Shown here piece after piece: positions 11,249 to 21,941 of a stretch of DNA of 60,000 bases; the first letter of the stretch is position 1; each line of letters opens with the position of its first letter. The notes under the pieces are model-generated. The model searched no databases. It had not been told where the DNA came from and saw only the letters and a list, made by a program, of their open reading frames with translations. The position numbers were made by a program, and so were the translations under genes. This DNA comes from Strigamia acuminata (Eukaryota > Arthropoda > Chilopoda > Geophilomorpha > Linotaeniidae), in NCBI GenBank assembly GCA_949358305.1, contig OX442324.1, positions 4,410,001-4,470,000 on the forward strand, read 5' to 3'.

Positions 11249-11973
11249 TGTACTACAATGGCGCGATTTCGAATGCAGCAACTCGTTCCATCACCCGGCA
11301 CGCGATGTCGCGACAATAGCAAGCCTTGCATTTGTTTCGTTCCAAGTTAAAAAAATGTCCTTCGAGTAAACCATGGTTGACAGGTATGTTTTTCTTAAAA
11401 ACAAATTTCGACCTAGAATTTTACATTAATTAACTATTCGATTGCATTATCATTCATCCCGCATTCATAATCTCCCCAATTTTACGCTTTAATGAAACCC
11501 ATAATTAAATAAATTAAAGCAACACGCGACCGGGTTCGATAAAAGATAGAACAGGAACTGGAACAACTATTCCATTTTCCCCCTTTTTACTTTCACTTTT
11601 TTTGCGGCCTAAAAATGTGCAATTTTAAACCCACAAACTGTGTTAAAGTCGAAAGAAATACGAAATTGACAGGTTTAACAGGTTTGGCCAAACAAATCCA
11701 CGTTTTATTGTTCTTTTATTATGGCAATCATTACTTTTGTTGTCGCCTTCATTTTCGAACTGCAATCTCGCAATGATGTTCTTCTCACAGTAATGAACCG
11801 TTTAAATTCGATTTTGGAAAACCGCCAACTATTTTATTCTGCAACAAATATTTCATTCATTTTTTCTCTACAGTTTTCTTCCAGTGCCATGATCACGTCC
11901 ACCACCAAACATTTTGCTCCAAAATCTGCAACTCTCTCGTAAAACAAAACAAAAAAAACAGAAAGAAAACAAA
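11249..11973. promoter_or_regulatory. Divergent 5' region of the SKA3-like and CUB/sushi genes
   Basis: This spans 725 bp between start codons. A strong pyrimidine-rich acceptor ends in CAG at 11871-11873, about 100 nt upstream of the CUB/sushi ATG, suggesting a 5' UTR intron or a spliced-leader site. Two opposed ATGGCG motifs near 11246-11272 look like YY1-type sites at the SKA3-like start. Confidence 0.4.
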
Positions 11974-13671
11974 ATGCGGCATAAAGGACTGGTGTTTGGT
12001 TTGATGACATACCTAATTCTACAAGTATCATTTGCATCGGAATTGTCATCTCACTGTGGCGAAATCAGAACCAATGTGGGCGAAGGAGAAATTTTGGCGC
12101 CATTTTCGTTCCTCGAGCCGATGGCTTGCACTTGGATATTGACGCCGCCGCCTGGAAAGAAAATTCTCATCAACATCCAACAAATCACACTTCCAAGTGA
12201 AACTGAACAGTTATACGTGTCGGCGGACAAGCAGTTACTGAATTTGAGTCGACATTGCCAGCTATGTTGGTCGAATTTAGTGGCGGAAGAATTAAACGTG
12301 ACTTACGTGTCCAATCCGAACGCGTTCGTCCCCGCGGATGAAGATGCACAATACGACACCGAGACCCAAAACAATTCGTCCGAAGTGAACTACACGTCGA
12401 CCGCGAATTTCCACATTTCCTACACGAGTTTTCATCAGTTTTTGTGTGCGGCGCCGAAAATGCGCGTCGACAACGGCTATTTTGTAGGAAAAAACCGAAG
12501 CGTCGGCTCGAGCATGAGATTCGTGTGCCATCCCCCTTACGAAATCAACGGACCTTCTCGATCGACTTGTATCGTAGCTGACGACTCGCCCGTACCCAAG
12601 TGGGTCCCCGACCCCGACCACGATTCACGATGCCTGATTCCCGAATGCAACGGAAAAACGCTCGAGAAATCCGCCGGTGCGAGCGTTGGAATAATTGTAC
12701 ATCCGGGTTTCCCGTCCAACATGGTGCTGAGCGGTCACCACTGCACTTGGAGGATTAAAGCGCCGAACAAGCGGAGAATCAATTTGAGTTTGAGCTACTT
12801 CAGTTTGCCAACGAAACAACGGAAAAAGGGCGACGTGACGTCGTACATGAATCTCTACGACGGGAGCAAAGACAACTTGATGGCGAGACTCCACAGCGAG
12901 GAGGAACTGAGGAATTTCACGAGCAAATCGAGCGTAATGATCTTGGAACTGGTCACGGACAACGTGTCGCTCAAAGTGAACGACGCTGCCGGTAAATTCG
13001 GCTTTAAAATCGAATATTTAGCCACGTGTTACTCGTTGCCGGCCCTTCAGTACGGAAGCGCATCGTTTGTCGACGACGTAGGCGTCGGATCCGTCGTTGT
13101 TTTCCAGTGCGACGTCGGATTCGAGTTAATCGGAAGCTCGAATCTCACGTGTTTGTCCGATCTGAGTTGGAGTAATGCGATGCCGGCGTGTCAGGCAAGC
13201 AACGACACTTTGACCGCGATCGCGATCGCGACCGCGACCAAGATGAATGTGGTGGACAAGAAACAGAACGAAGGCGGAAATGGAATTATTCAGCAAGACA
13301 CGGGTTCGAAGGAAGCTGAGAAGGTCGAGGGGAGCGTGAAGACGAATAAAATCAAGATGACGGCCGATGTTTCGGAAAATGTGCTGCCACCGAGCGGCTT
13401 GGACGAATCGGCGAAGAAAGTCGACTCCGGGCTGAACGACGGTTTTACGCTTCTCATGATCATTTTGTCCGTGGTTGTGCCAGTTGTGGTCTTGTTATTC
13501 GTTTCGATGGCTTGCTTTTTGTGGTACCGGAAGCAGTATCCAGTTCGAATGGGACTCGGGAGGAAGTTTGAGACGTTTGAGAATCCAGCGTACGAAAGGA
13601 AACGGAATAAGACGGCGGTTTCGGATGATCCTGCGGAATTGCAGAAACTGACCAGTTTGCCTTCGCCTTAA
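11974..13671 (+). CDS. Type I membrane protein with CUB and sushi domains (SEZ6/CSMD-like), single coding exon
   Basis: Uninterrupted 565-codon frame from the ATG at 11974 (the frame is open 20 codons upstream, but that stretch is Lys/Gln-rich and precedes a clear signal peptide). Signal peptide: GLVFGLMTYLILQVSFAS. In order follow a divergent CUB (about residues 27-135), sushi 1 (CAAPKMRVDNGYF...), CUB 2 (CNGKTLEKSAG, GFPSN, CTWRI, YDGS, FGFKIEY), sushi 2 (CYSLPALQYGSASF...W...C), a Thr/Lys-rich stalk, one membrane helix (LLMIILSVVVPVVVLLFVSM) and a short tail with FENPAYE, an NPxY endocytosis motif. The alternating CUB/sushi plan and the F[DE]NPxYE tail match SEZ6-family proteins, but with fewer domains. 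About ten N-glycosylation sequons are visible. Its GC-richer, intronless coding region differs from every neighbour, suggesting a retrocopy or intron loss. Confidence 0.8.
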   Translation: MRHKGLVFGLMTYLILQVSFASELSSHCGEIRTNVGEGEILAPFSFLEPMACTWILTPPPGKKILINIQQITLPSETEQLYVSADKQLLNLSRHCQLCWSNLVAEELNVTYVSNPNAFVPADEDAQYDTETQNNSSEVNYTSTANFHISYTSFHQFLCAAPKMRVDNGYFVGKNRSVGSSMRFVCHPPYEINGPSRSTCIVADDSPVPKWVPDPDHDSRCLIPECNGKTLEKSAGASVGIIVHPGFPSNMVLSGHHCTWRIKAPNKRRINLSLSYFSLPTKQRKKGDVTSYMNLYDGSKDNLMARLHSEEELRNFTSKSSVMILELVTDNVSLKVNDAAGKFGFKIEYLATCYSLPALQYGSASFVDDVGVGSVVVFQCDVGFELIGSSNLTCLSDLSWSNAMPACQASNDTLTAIAIATATKMNVVDKKQNEGGNGIIQQDTGSKEAEKVEGSVKTNKIKMTADVSENVLPPSGLDESAKKVDSGLNDGFTLLMIILSVVVPVVVLLFVSMACFLWYRKQYPVRMGLGRKFETFENPAYERKRNKTAVSDDPAELQKLTSLPSP

Positions 13672-14735
13672 AGAAAAGTATTCCAACATTTGATGTTTTC
13701 GTTTTGTACATTTTCTAGGTTTTGTTTTGTTTTGTTAATATTTTTTGTTTTTTTGTTCGAGTGCTCAAGTTTAAGATTTTTTTTTCTTTTTTTTTTAAAA
13801 ATTGTAAGAAAAAATATATTGTGGTTCCTATTTTTAATGTCTTTTTTTGTTTTTTTTTGTTTTTTTGAAAAAAAATTGTATAATGACTTATTATAATGAT
13901 CTGATTTGTTGTTGTTATTTTTTCTGATGGATGCCATAATTGACTGTTCCATTTTCTCAATTTATGCCGCCAATTTTGGAATGCTGTATTTATCTGTGAT
14001 GTCAAAAAGATGGCCTTATACAAAAAAAAATTGAAGTAACACACTTGAAAAAAGTATTGTTCAATGTTGCACATCGTGGTGCGAGTTGATGCATTTTTCT
14101 TGCTTCTCGCTTTGCTCAATGCGTGTTTATTGAAGTTTGTATCTCGTTGAACGGTTTATTTTTCCAAGAAAAACCTCTCATGTATTTATTACATGTGTAT
14201 TTATTATACGCAAAGGTAACAAAACGTTTGTGTTCATTGACCAAGTCTGTTTTTATTAAAGTAAAATTTGTTGAACATTTAAAAATAAATATAAATTAAA
14301 TACATTTTACATTTATAGATTTTTCTCTCGATGTTTGTAACTTTTCCCCCATTTTCCCCCTCATGGAAATTATATTTGGAACTAAAAAAATAAAAGTAAC
14401 AAAATATAATCGTTTTGCATTTGTTTTCTAGTACGGGTAATTTCATTTTCAATCAACTAGAACTATACATAACAGCTGAAACCACACATTTACATCTCTT
14501 TAAAAATTAAATTTTTCAGGGTTATACAATTATTTCATAAATAAAACGACCATAAAAACGAAACGAAAAATGTCTGACATGCTGCTGTTAAGTAAACTAA
14601 CCACACATTAGGAGATGTTCAGAATCTGTTTACTACTATTTTGCATTTTTAATTCGGTTTTTGCTATCAACAAAAAAAATAATCAAAAAAAGGTTCTGAA
14701 CATCCCTAGTGCTAAGTTCGTGACATTTAATGCTT
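13672..14735. other. Convergent 3' UTRs of the CUB/sushi gene and RCAN
   Basis: No coding exon is supported; T/A-rich runs dominate 13690-13900. An AATAAA occurs near 14283. At about 14609-14707 a short inverted pair (GATGTTCAGAA near 14615, TTCTGAACATC near 14694) flanks AT-rich DNA and could be a very small MITE. Confidence 0.4.
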
Positions 14736-15995
14736 TTAAGTTCTTTCTGGGCAAGACGTTTGTTGGATAACTAGTTTTGTTCCAGGGCGGCCTTGTGGGT
14801 CTTCGCATGGATGAACCACTATACCCGGTTGCGATTCTGAAGGTGGGTGTAATTCTCGTGATATGCCTATAAATTATAATAAAATAAAAATAAAAAAATT
14901 TTATTCAAGTTAAAAGTAAAAATTAAGCTTCAAAATGGACGACCGACATTGCAAAACCCGCACATTTAGTTTCACATTCGGTTCCATGTTGAAATCATAA
15001 CATCAAAACATAACAAGCAGCAATTAAATGTTAACGACGTGAAATATGAATTACCTGGAGTCATGTTGGCTACGGCGGATAGTAAATCGTAATTAATCAT
15101 TGGTTGTGCCTCGTTCACCGGTTCCCAACCAACTGGAGGCGAAGCAGGTGGCGAAATTAGAAATTGTTTATCCGGTTTAGGCGGTTGCAAAAATGGATCT
15201 TTACTATCGTCCTTCGGGGAAAGTGGCTGAAAACAGACGTAGTAATGATGATTATGGTGTTTTAATTTTTACTTTTTAAAAAATGTTTTTACCTGGGCGA
15301 AATAGCAATTAATTATTTTATCACAGACATCTGCCTGATGCAGTTGAATTCGTGCTGCTGCAGCAATATGTGCTGACAGAAAAGTGGCCCTGGCTCTTCG
15401 GAAACTCTTGAAGTATTGAAAGGTCACTTCTCCGTACTGTTCAAAAAGGGATTCAAAATTTTTCTGTAAATAGAAAGCATTTTATTTGATTATGTGTGTT
15501 TTCTAAGGGGAAATTGAATTTCAATGGGGCAAACTGCCAAGTTCCTTCATATAAATTTTTGATTGCAACATTTGTGTGTTTATTAAGGTGTTTAAAGTTG
15601 TAAAACACAATATTTTGATTATTTCATGAATTCGAATTGAAATTAAAAATTAAAAATTAAAAAATTTTATAAAGAAATAAAAACATATCATTCTTTTTTA
15701 AAAATAAAAAAAAGAAACAAAATATTTAATTAAAAAAATTTTTTTTTTCGATCGAGGAAACATTGAGAGTTTAAATTACGCGATCGAGATGACAATTGTT
15801 GTTTTTTACCTTATCGTCGTCGTTGTCATAAACCCTGTCATCTAAATTGGTTACTATAAGAGATTTAGGCAAATCAGCGGTCTCCTCATCGTCGTAACAC
15901 ATTTCCAAATTATCGGTTTGAGTGACGACATCGTCTGAGTTGTTAATCATTATGTTGTCATCCATTGTCGCAAAATCTCTATCATTAAACCTCAT
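14736..15995 (-). CDS. RCAN: Regulator of calcineurin (calcipressin/RCAN)
   Basis: Four exons in transcript order: 15995-15810, 15463-15293, 15226-15055, 14866-14736, giving 219 aa. An acidic N-terminal exon is followed by an RRM-like domain (LPKSLIVTNLDDRVY, FESLFEQYGEVTFQYFKSF, RRARATFLSAH, CYFAQ). Next comes the invariant RCAN core PPKPDKQFLISPPASPPVGW, then EPVNEAQPMINYDLLSAV and a C-terminus VVHPCEDPQG...KLVIQQT that resembles the PxIxIT-like calcineurin-docking end. RCAN proteins bind and feedback-inhibit the Ca2+/calmodulin phosphatase calcineurin; the SPxxSP serines are MAPK/GSK3 sites in vertebrates. Met1 was chosen as the first ATG; a second ATG ten codons later (MDDNIM) is possible. 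It lies 174 bp downstream of the PRORP stop on the same strand but has its own TATA/CRE-like promoter. Confidence 0.95.
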
Positions 15996-16050
15996 TCTCA
16001 AATCTTTTTCTTTGTAATAGAGCTGAAGATGTAGTCGATGCCATCCGTCA

Positions 16051-16074
16051 TTACGTCATCCGAATGAATTTATA
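16051..16074 (-). promoter_or_regulatory. TATA box and CRE-like element upstream of RCAN
   Basis: On the minus strand a TATAAATT (16074-16067) lies about 72 nt upstream of the RCAN ATG, followed by a CRE-like TGACGTAA (16058-16051) and a second TGACG half-site. This is one of few TATA-like promoters in the window and suggests that RCAN is inducible. Confidence 0.4.
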
Positions 16075-16169
16075 CACGCAAATACGGAAGCATAGAGGGA
16101 ACCAACGCAAAATAACCAAGCTACGGTGGCCTAAACGGACCATTATTTTTTTTAATTCAAAAAACGTTT

Positions 16170-17852
16170 TTATTTTACACGGTTTATTGTTTTCTTGTTG
16201 CAACATAACCACTTCGTGGGAATCGGAGTACTAATGGCGGCAAATGTATCTTTCGTACAACACGGAATATGCACTGTCGCCTCTGTTCTTTGCGCCGTTA
16301 ATTTGTACCTCGGAGGTGGCGTGAGTTCCATTTCACCGTCCTCGTTTTTAGCGAAGCGAATTTGATGACTCCATTGCCAATTTCGAAAAATAACAGACAA
16401 CTCATCTTTCAAACAAACAGCATGATCACGCATAAAATCGTTCGAAATAAATGCAGTTTGCGGTCCACTAGCGAGCGCAGCGTACAACACGAACGGATCA
16501 TCTTCCGACAAACGATTTGGTACAAAACAGTGACCGAGTAACTTGATGTAACTCATTATCCTGACCGGCCATTGCTTCATGTGGCCACTTCCCAGAACCA
16601 ATATCTTTTTGTGCTCCCTGGAGAGCTTCTCGATGACTTGGATAAGCTGGAATCAAACAAAAATGAGTGAAATTCATCATTTATAGACACGTGTGACTTT
16701 GGTTTATACCTGTTGATGTAACGAATTGTTCAATCCGTCGCCTTTCTTTTTAACTTCCGCAATTTTGTGATACGCAACGTTCATCCCATCTACGACGATG
16801 TCGAACGGACCAGTGTTTTTAAGAAAATTCTCGAACATCCGTAATTCGGTTGGGTCCGTCTTCCGGAACACGTCTTTCCCTTTAATGACCGAAGTCACGA
16901 AGGTATCACGCAGCATCGCAAACTCCGCATCAGTAATCACGTTCTTTTGCAAAGAATTGCCGCAATGACTGCAGTAACCTTCGGGAGATATCGTCACGTA
17001 TTTTCCGACGTAATTTTTCAGCTTCAAACTTGATTGGAAGTTGTCACTTATACTCAATGGAACCGTTAGTCTCATTGACGATAAATAATCGACAAGTTTG
17101 AAAGCTGTTGACATGCTTTCGTCGTCGTTTTCGCATAAATTCAACCATTCGGTCACGACTTCGTTGCTCGGGGTTTCGTTAAATGATTTTAATTTGTCGT
17201 AGCCTAAATCGAATCTCTTGTTTTTAAATGCAGCCCGAATAAACGCATTGTAGGCTTCGTTTGATATTTTTTCCTGGTTTTCTTCTATAGTTTGCATCAA
17301 TTCGATCCCATTCGTCCAAAGTTTGGTCCTGGCCAATGCGGAAACACATGTATTCAAGATGTCGGCGTTGTAGTCTATATTTCTACTCTTCAAGTCGGTG
17401 TACGCATTTAAAATTGCTTCCTCGTTGTCGGCGTCGTGACGTTTGGCACAAAGTTTTAGGAAAAGTGTCAGGGTTGCGATGTTTGAACCGTTGTTTTTAC
17501 GATTTAAATATGAAATGAGTGATTTGGCGGTCACTAAATTATCTTCGGACAGACAGTGTTTCATAACTGAACCTGAAAATCCCACTTCGGATACAATTTG
17601 CTCGGATATTGTTTCGGATTTAATGGAGTCCCATTCGGCTTCTGAATGCCATTTATTTGCTTGGAAAAGTTGGTGAAATTTCTGCTCTAGTTTTACCAGT
17701 CTGGCTTGTTCGATCGACCAATGATTTGAAGTGGTTTTGGTTGTTAATGATTGCGTTATTATTGATGAAAGGGGACTCCAAAATGCTCTTATCTCCTGTT
17801 TTCTTATTCTTACGAATATTGAGTTGCAACACTTAAGAAAATGACTTTTCAT
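16170..17852 (-). CDS. PRORP: Protein-only mitochondrial RNase P catalytic subunit (PRORP/MRPP3)
   Basis: Two exons in transcript order: 17852-16710 and 16646-16170, giving 539 aa (human 583). PRORP cleaves the 5' leader from mitochondrial tRNA precursors. The N-terminus is basic and amphipathic (MKSHFLKCCNSIFVRIRKQE), fitting mitochondrial import. A PPR-like helical region follows (residues about 60-280). A central zinc motif CSHCG precedes the NYN metallonuclease domain: FDIVVDGMNVAYHKI, KKILVLGSGHMKQW, LSEDDPFVLYAALASG and ISNDFMRDHAVCL, which supply the four catalytic Asp residues. The conserved end IPTKWLCC carries the last zinc ligand. The start is the first ATG; codons upstream in frame lack an ATG. 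It shares a 509-bp divergent promoter with ATG5. Confidence 0.95.
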
Positions 17853-18361
17853 TGTAAACAAACGTCGAAAAATAGGCTAAAAAATAAAATTCGTTTTATT
17901 AATGTGAATTACACAGCAAAAATAACCTGATCGCGTTTTTAATAATACCTATCCATCAGAATGAAAAACAAATTCTTTTGATAAATAAATCAATTTTAGA
18001 TCTTGCTGTAAAGTTCCATCCATCTATATATCCCATAGCTAAGAAATGTAGTTCGTAATGCAGCCACTTTGGGCGCGATTCGTGGGTAGGGTCATTTTAT
18101 TTATTTGCTACTTTTATTTTTAAATTGTTATTATGATTATAATAATCAGATAATATACCTTATTTTTACGATTTCATTAAATTCTAAATAAGTTCTAAGA
18201 TTTACCAGCGTTATGGGCTGTAGATTAACATTACGCTAGATGTCGCTATCTACCGTTTATCTAGACGGTCTAGACGAAGGTTACTATCGATTTATTTACG
18301 TTTTTATTTCCATTGTAAGATATATAGCAGTAAGGCATTCAAGATTTGATTAAAAACAACG
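17853..18361. promoter_or_regulatory. Divergent promoter region of PRORP and ATG5
   Basis: This is 509 bp between start codons. It contains a CTAGACGGTCTAGACG repeat near 18260-18275 and no TATA box. I see no further gene. Confidence 0.45.
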
Positions 18362-19488
<1,127 letters not shown>

Positions 19489-19555
19489 CATTTTAAAAAT
19501 GCAAACAATTTAAATTGTAAAAAATGAAAGAAAAAAAAATTGATGAATTGATTTG

Positions 19556-20946
19556 TTAAATCATAGAAAAATCAACCATTCTTCGTAAAGCAAAATAAGC
19601 ATCAGAAGTTTTAAATGAATTCAAGCTTGCGAGTGATTTTTGTGCATAATTTTGACATAATTCTTTGGTTTGTTCGATTCCGGTTCCACTTAGCACGACC
19701 TCTCGTACCTGAAAAAATGAATTTAAAATTGAAATAAAATGTAATTTAAATATTTTCAACTCGTAACTAATTTAAAATCAACATTGTCCAGATTGTTTTT
19801 GTATTTCCCGATGTAATTTAGGAACTCTGGATCCTCTTTTATATGCATCAAGACCGGAAGCGAGGCTAAATCAAGAGGCGATCCTGGAGGATGTTTCTGC
19901 ACGTCGGTAAAAGCTTGTAATTCGGAATGACACTGATAATAAAAAAAAAAGATCAATTTTAACGGAAATTATCATTTTAATTTGACAAAAATACCTGCCA
20001 AGCCAGCGCAACGTTTTTGCCAAACTCGTACGCCTTGTTTTGTAGTTGCTTGTCGTGGTTCGCTAATGCCAGCGTAGATTGACAGCTTTGCGCTAAAAGC
20101 GACGCCGTTAACAAATAATTTTTCTCTTCCCAATTGTCAACGTTGAGGTCGGCAATGAACTCTGCCTGGGTGAAATCTCTCGTCGCCTTGATTATTGATT
20201 CAACGACATCGGGATGACGCAACGATGCGAGTGTTTTCGCGGCACTTGCAAGCAAATAATCGCCACACAAAACCGCAATTTTATTCCCAAATTCCATGTC
20301 TTGGAATGTGTTTTTGTCCGGAAAAAGAAGATCCGAGACATTCACGACTCCTTTATGGATCTGATGAGCCATGTGAATCATTTCAGTGATTTCGGCTAAA
20401 GCCCTCTGCCTACGAAATAAAAAAATTTCTAAATAACATATATTTTTATTTTTTTTTAAATTTTAAACCACGCCTGTAAGAGATGCCGTCTGTCACGGGA
20501 TCATTTGCAGTTTCTTCATTCTTGTGACCAGCTGTTTTCGAAATGAGGAGAACGACTAAACCTCGAGTGTGTTTGTACGATTTTCCATTGTAAATTAGTC
20601 GTCTGTTGTAATTTAAAAAGAAAAGGAAAATTAATCATCTTGAGTGTAATTCCGTTTGGAACTGCAATCATTACTTTGCTGTTTTCAATAGTGGGTGGCC
20701 GGTGCCAACCAATTTTCGAACATGGGCGGCTAAATTTGATATTTCATCGCTGAGTAAGCATCTCAGACTCAGGTAGGATGTGGGATATCCTACAACACGT
20801 TCTGCGTCAGAAACTACACGGTTCCAATCGAGTTGGTTCGGCGATTTCACTGCAGATAGGTTCCGTGTAAACTGGTGAACACAACTGGTGAGTATTCTCA
20901 CTTTCTTGTTGCTTGTTAGGCAATGGATTAAATTGAGCGATTTCAT
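19556..20946 (-). CDS. PDSS2: Decaprenyl/solanesyl diphosphate synthase subunit 2
   Basis: Five exons in transcript order: 20946-20675, 20602-20474, 20409-19995, 19932-19768, 19708-19556, giving 377 aa (human 399). PDSS2 pairs with PDSS1 to make the polyprenyl tail of ubiquinone in mitochondria; it is the non-catalytic partner, and the DDxxD motifs of true prenyl synthases are absent, as here. Matches: [74 protein letters not shown] and [18 protein letters not shown] basic, Ser/Thr-rich N-terminus suggests mitochondrial import. The junction after 20474 appears to use a GC donor (AG|GCGTGG), because only that splice keeps [10 protein letters not shown] in frame. It is convergent with ATG5 and divergent from MLYCD. 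Confidence 0.94.
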
Positions 20947-21638
20947 GCTTTCGTCTATGATCGTGGAGTTGTAGCAGACGAATGGTACCTAAACAATCAT
21001 ATTGCACGAAAATTATGAATTGCAAATATAAATATTTTTTTACGAATAACTTACAACAAGTTGTTTATAAACTTTAGTTGAATTGAACGCCTGTTGTGAA
21101 ATTTAGTTTCCTTCTGTTCATATAATTACAAATAATTATTTCCACTTTAACGTGCCACGGAAGTTTGGATTTGTCTCTGGATCTAGCTTTCAAAGATTCG
21201 TCGATATGACGTCATAATTTGTCAAACTTGTGAATTAAAGTAGAAGTTTTATTATGATTACGAAGTGGGTTCTGTTTTCTGAGGCCAACCTGTAATAGCT
21301 AAAAGGTGATTTGTTTTATGGCCAAAGTATTTGACGAAAACAGCACTATTTCCTAGAATCGCCTATAAACGGAAGCTTGTCTTGTCTGCCATTAAAAGTA
21401 ATAGTAACTTTGAAATTTTAATGTAACCATACAACAGTTTTATGACAATTTGATGTAATCCTTCAATTTGAATTTGCATTACTAGAACTGCACATATAAG
21501 CCATAAGCCGTTTCTGTTGTACCGTAGCCGAATTCACGTTCCCCTCTATGTGGAATTTTGACGAATTTTTATTATTATTTTTGGCCATACACTTTTAAAA
21601 ATAGATAGAACCTTCGTTGACATCAATTTAAACGTGCA
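20947..21638. promoter_or_regulatory. Divergent promoter region of PDSS2 and MLYCD with a consensus CRE
   Basis: This is 692 bp between the start codons of two mitochondrial metabolic genes. A perfect palindromic CRE, TGACGTCA, is at 21207-21214. No TATA box is seen at the expected place for either gene. Confidence 0.45.
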
Positions 21639-21906
21639 ATGATGTTAAGAAACGTCGTATTACACATGAACGTAAACAGAATGTGTGTAAGTACGAAATA
21701 ACAATTTTTATCAGGTTGGGAAAATCATCTTGAAAACGAATTTAGTCGGTTATTTTTCACTTTATGGCCGAAGGATCTCTTCCATAATCTTCTTAACGGT
21801 GCTGTGGATTTTCATTTTACCATTTGGTAACATAAATAATTAGTAACTTATTAGCATGATTTTGTTTTGTGTTTTTTAAATTTTTTTTAAAAACAAAAAG
21901 CATATG

Positions 21907-21941
<35 letters not shown>

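Noticed and set aside
13690-14119. Open frames of 68-134 codons on both strands
   Set aside because: They are made of poly-Lys/Asn or poly-Phe from A/T runs and lie in the 3' UTR zone between two convergent genes.
15995-16170. PRORP-RCAN operon
   Set aside because: Spacing is short, but RCAN has a TATA-like and CRE-like promoter of its own and no acceptor directly upstream of its ATG.
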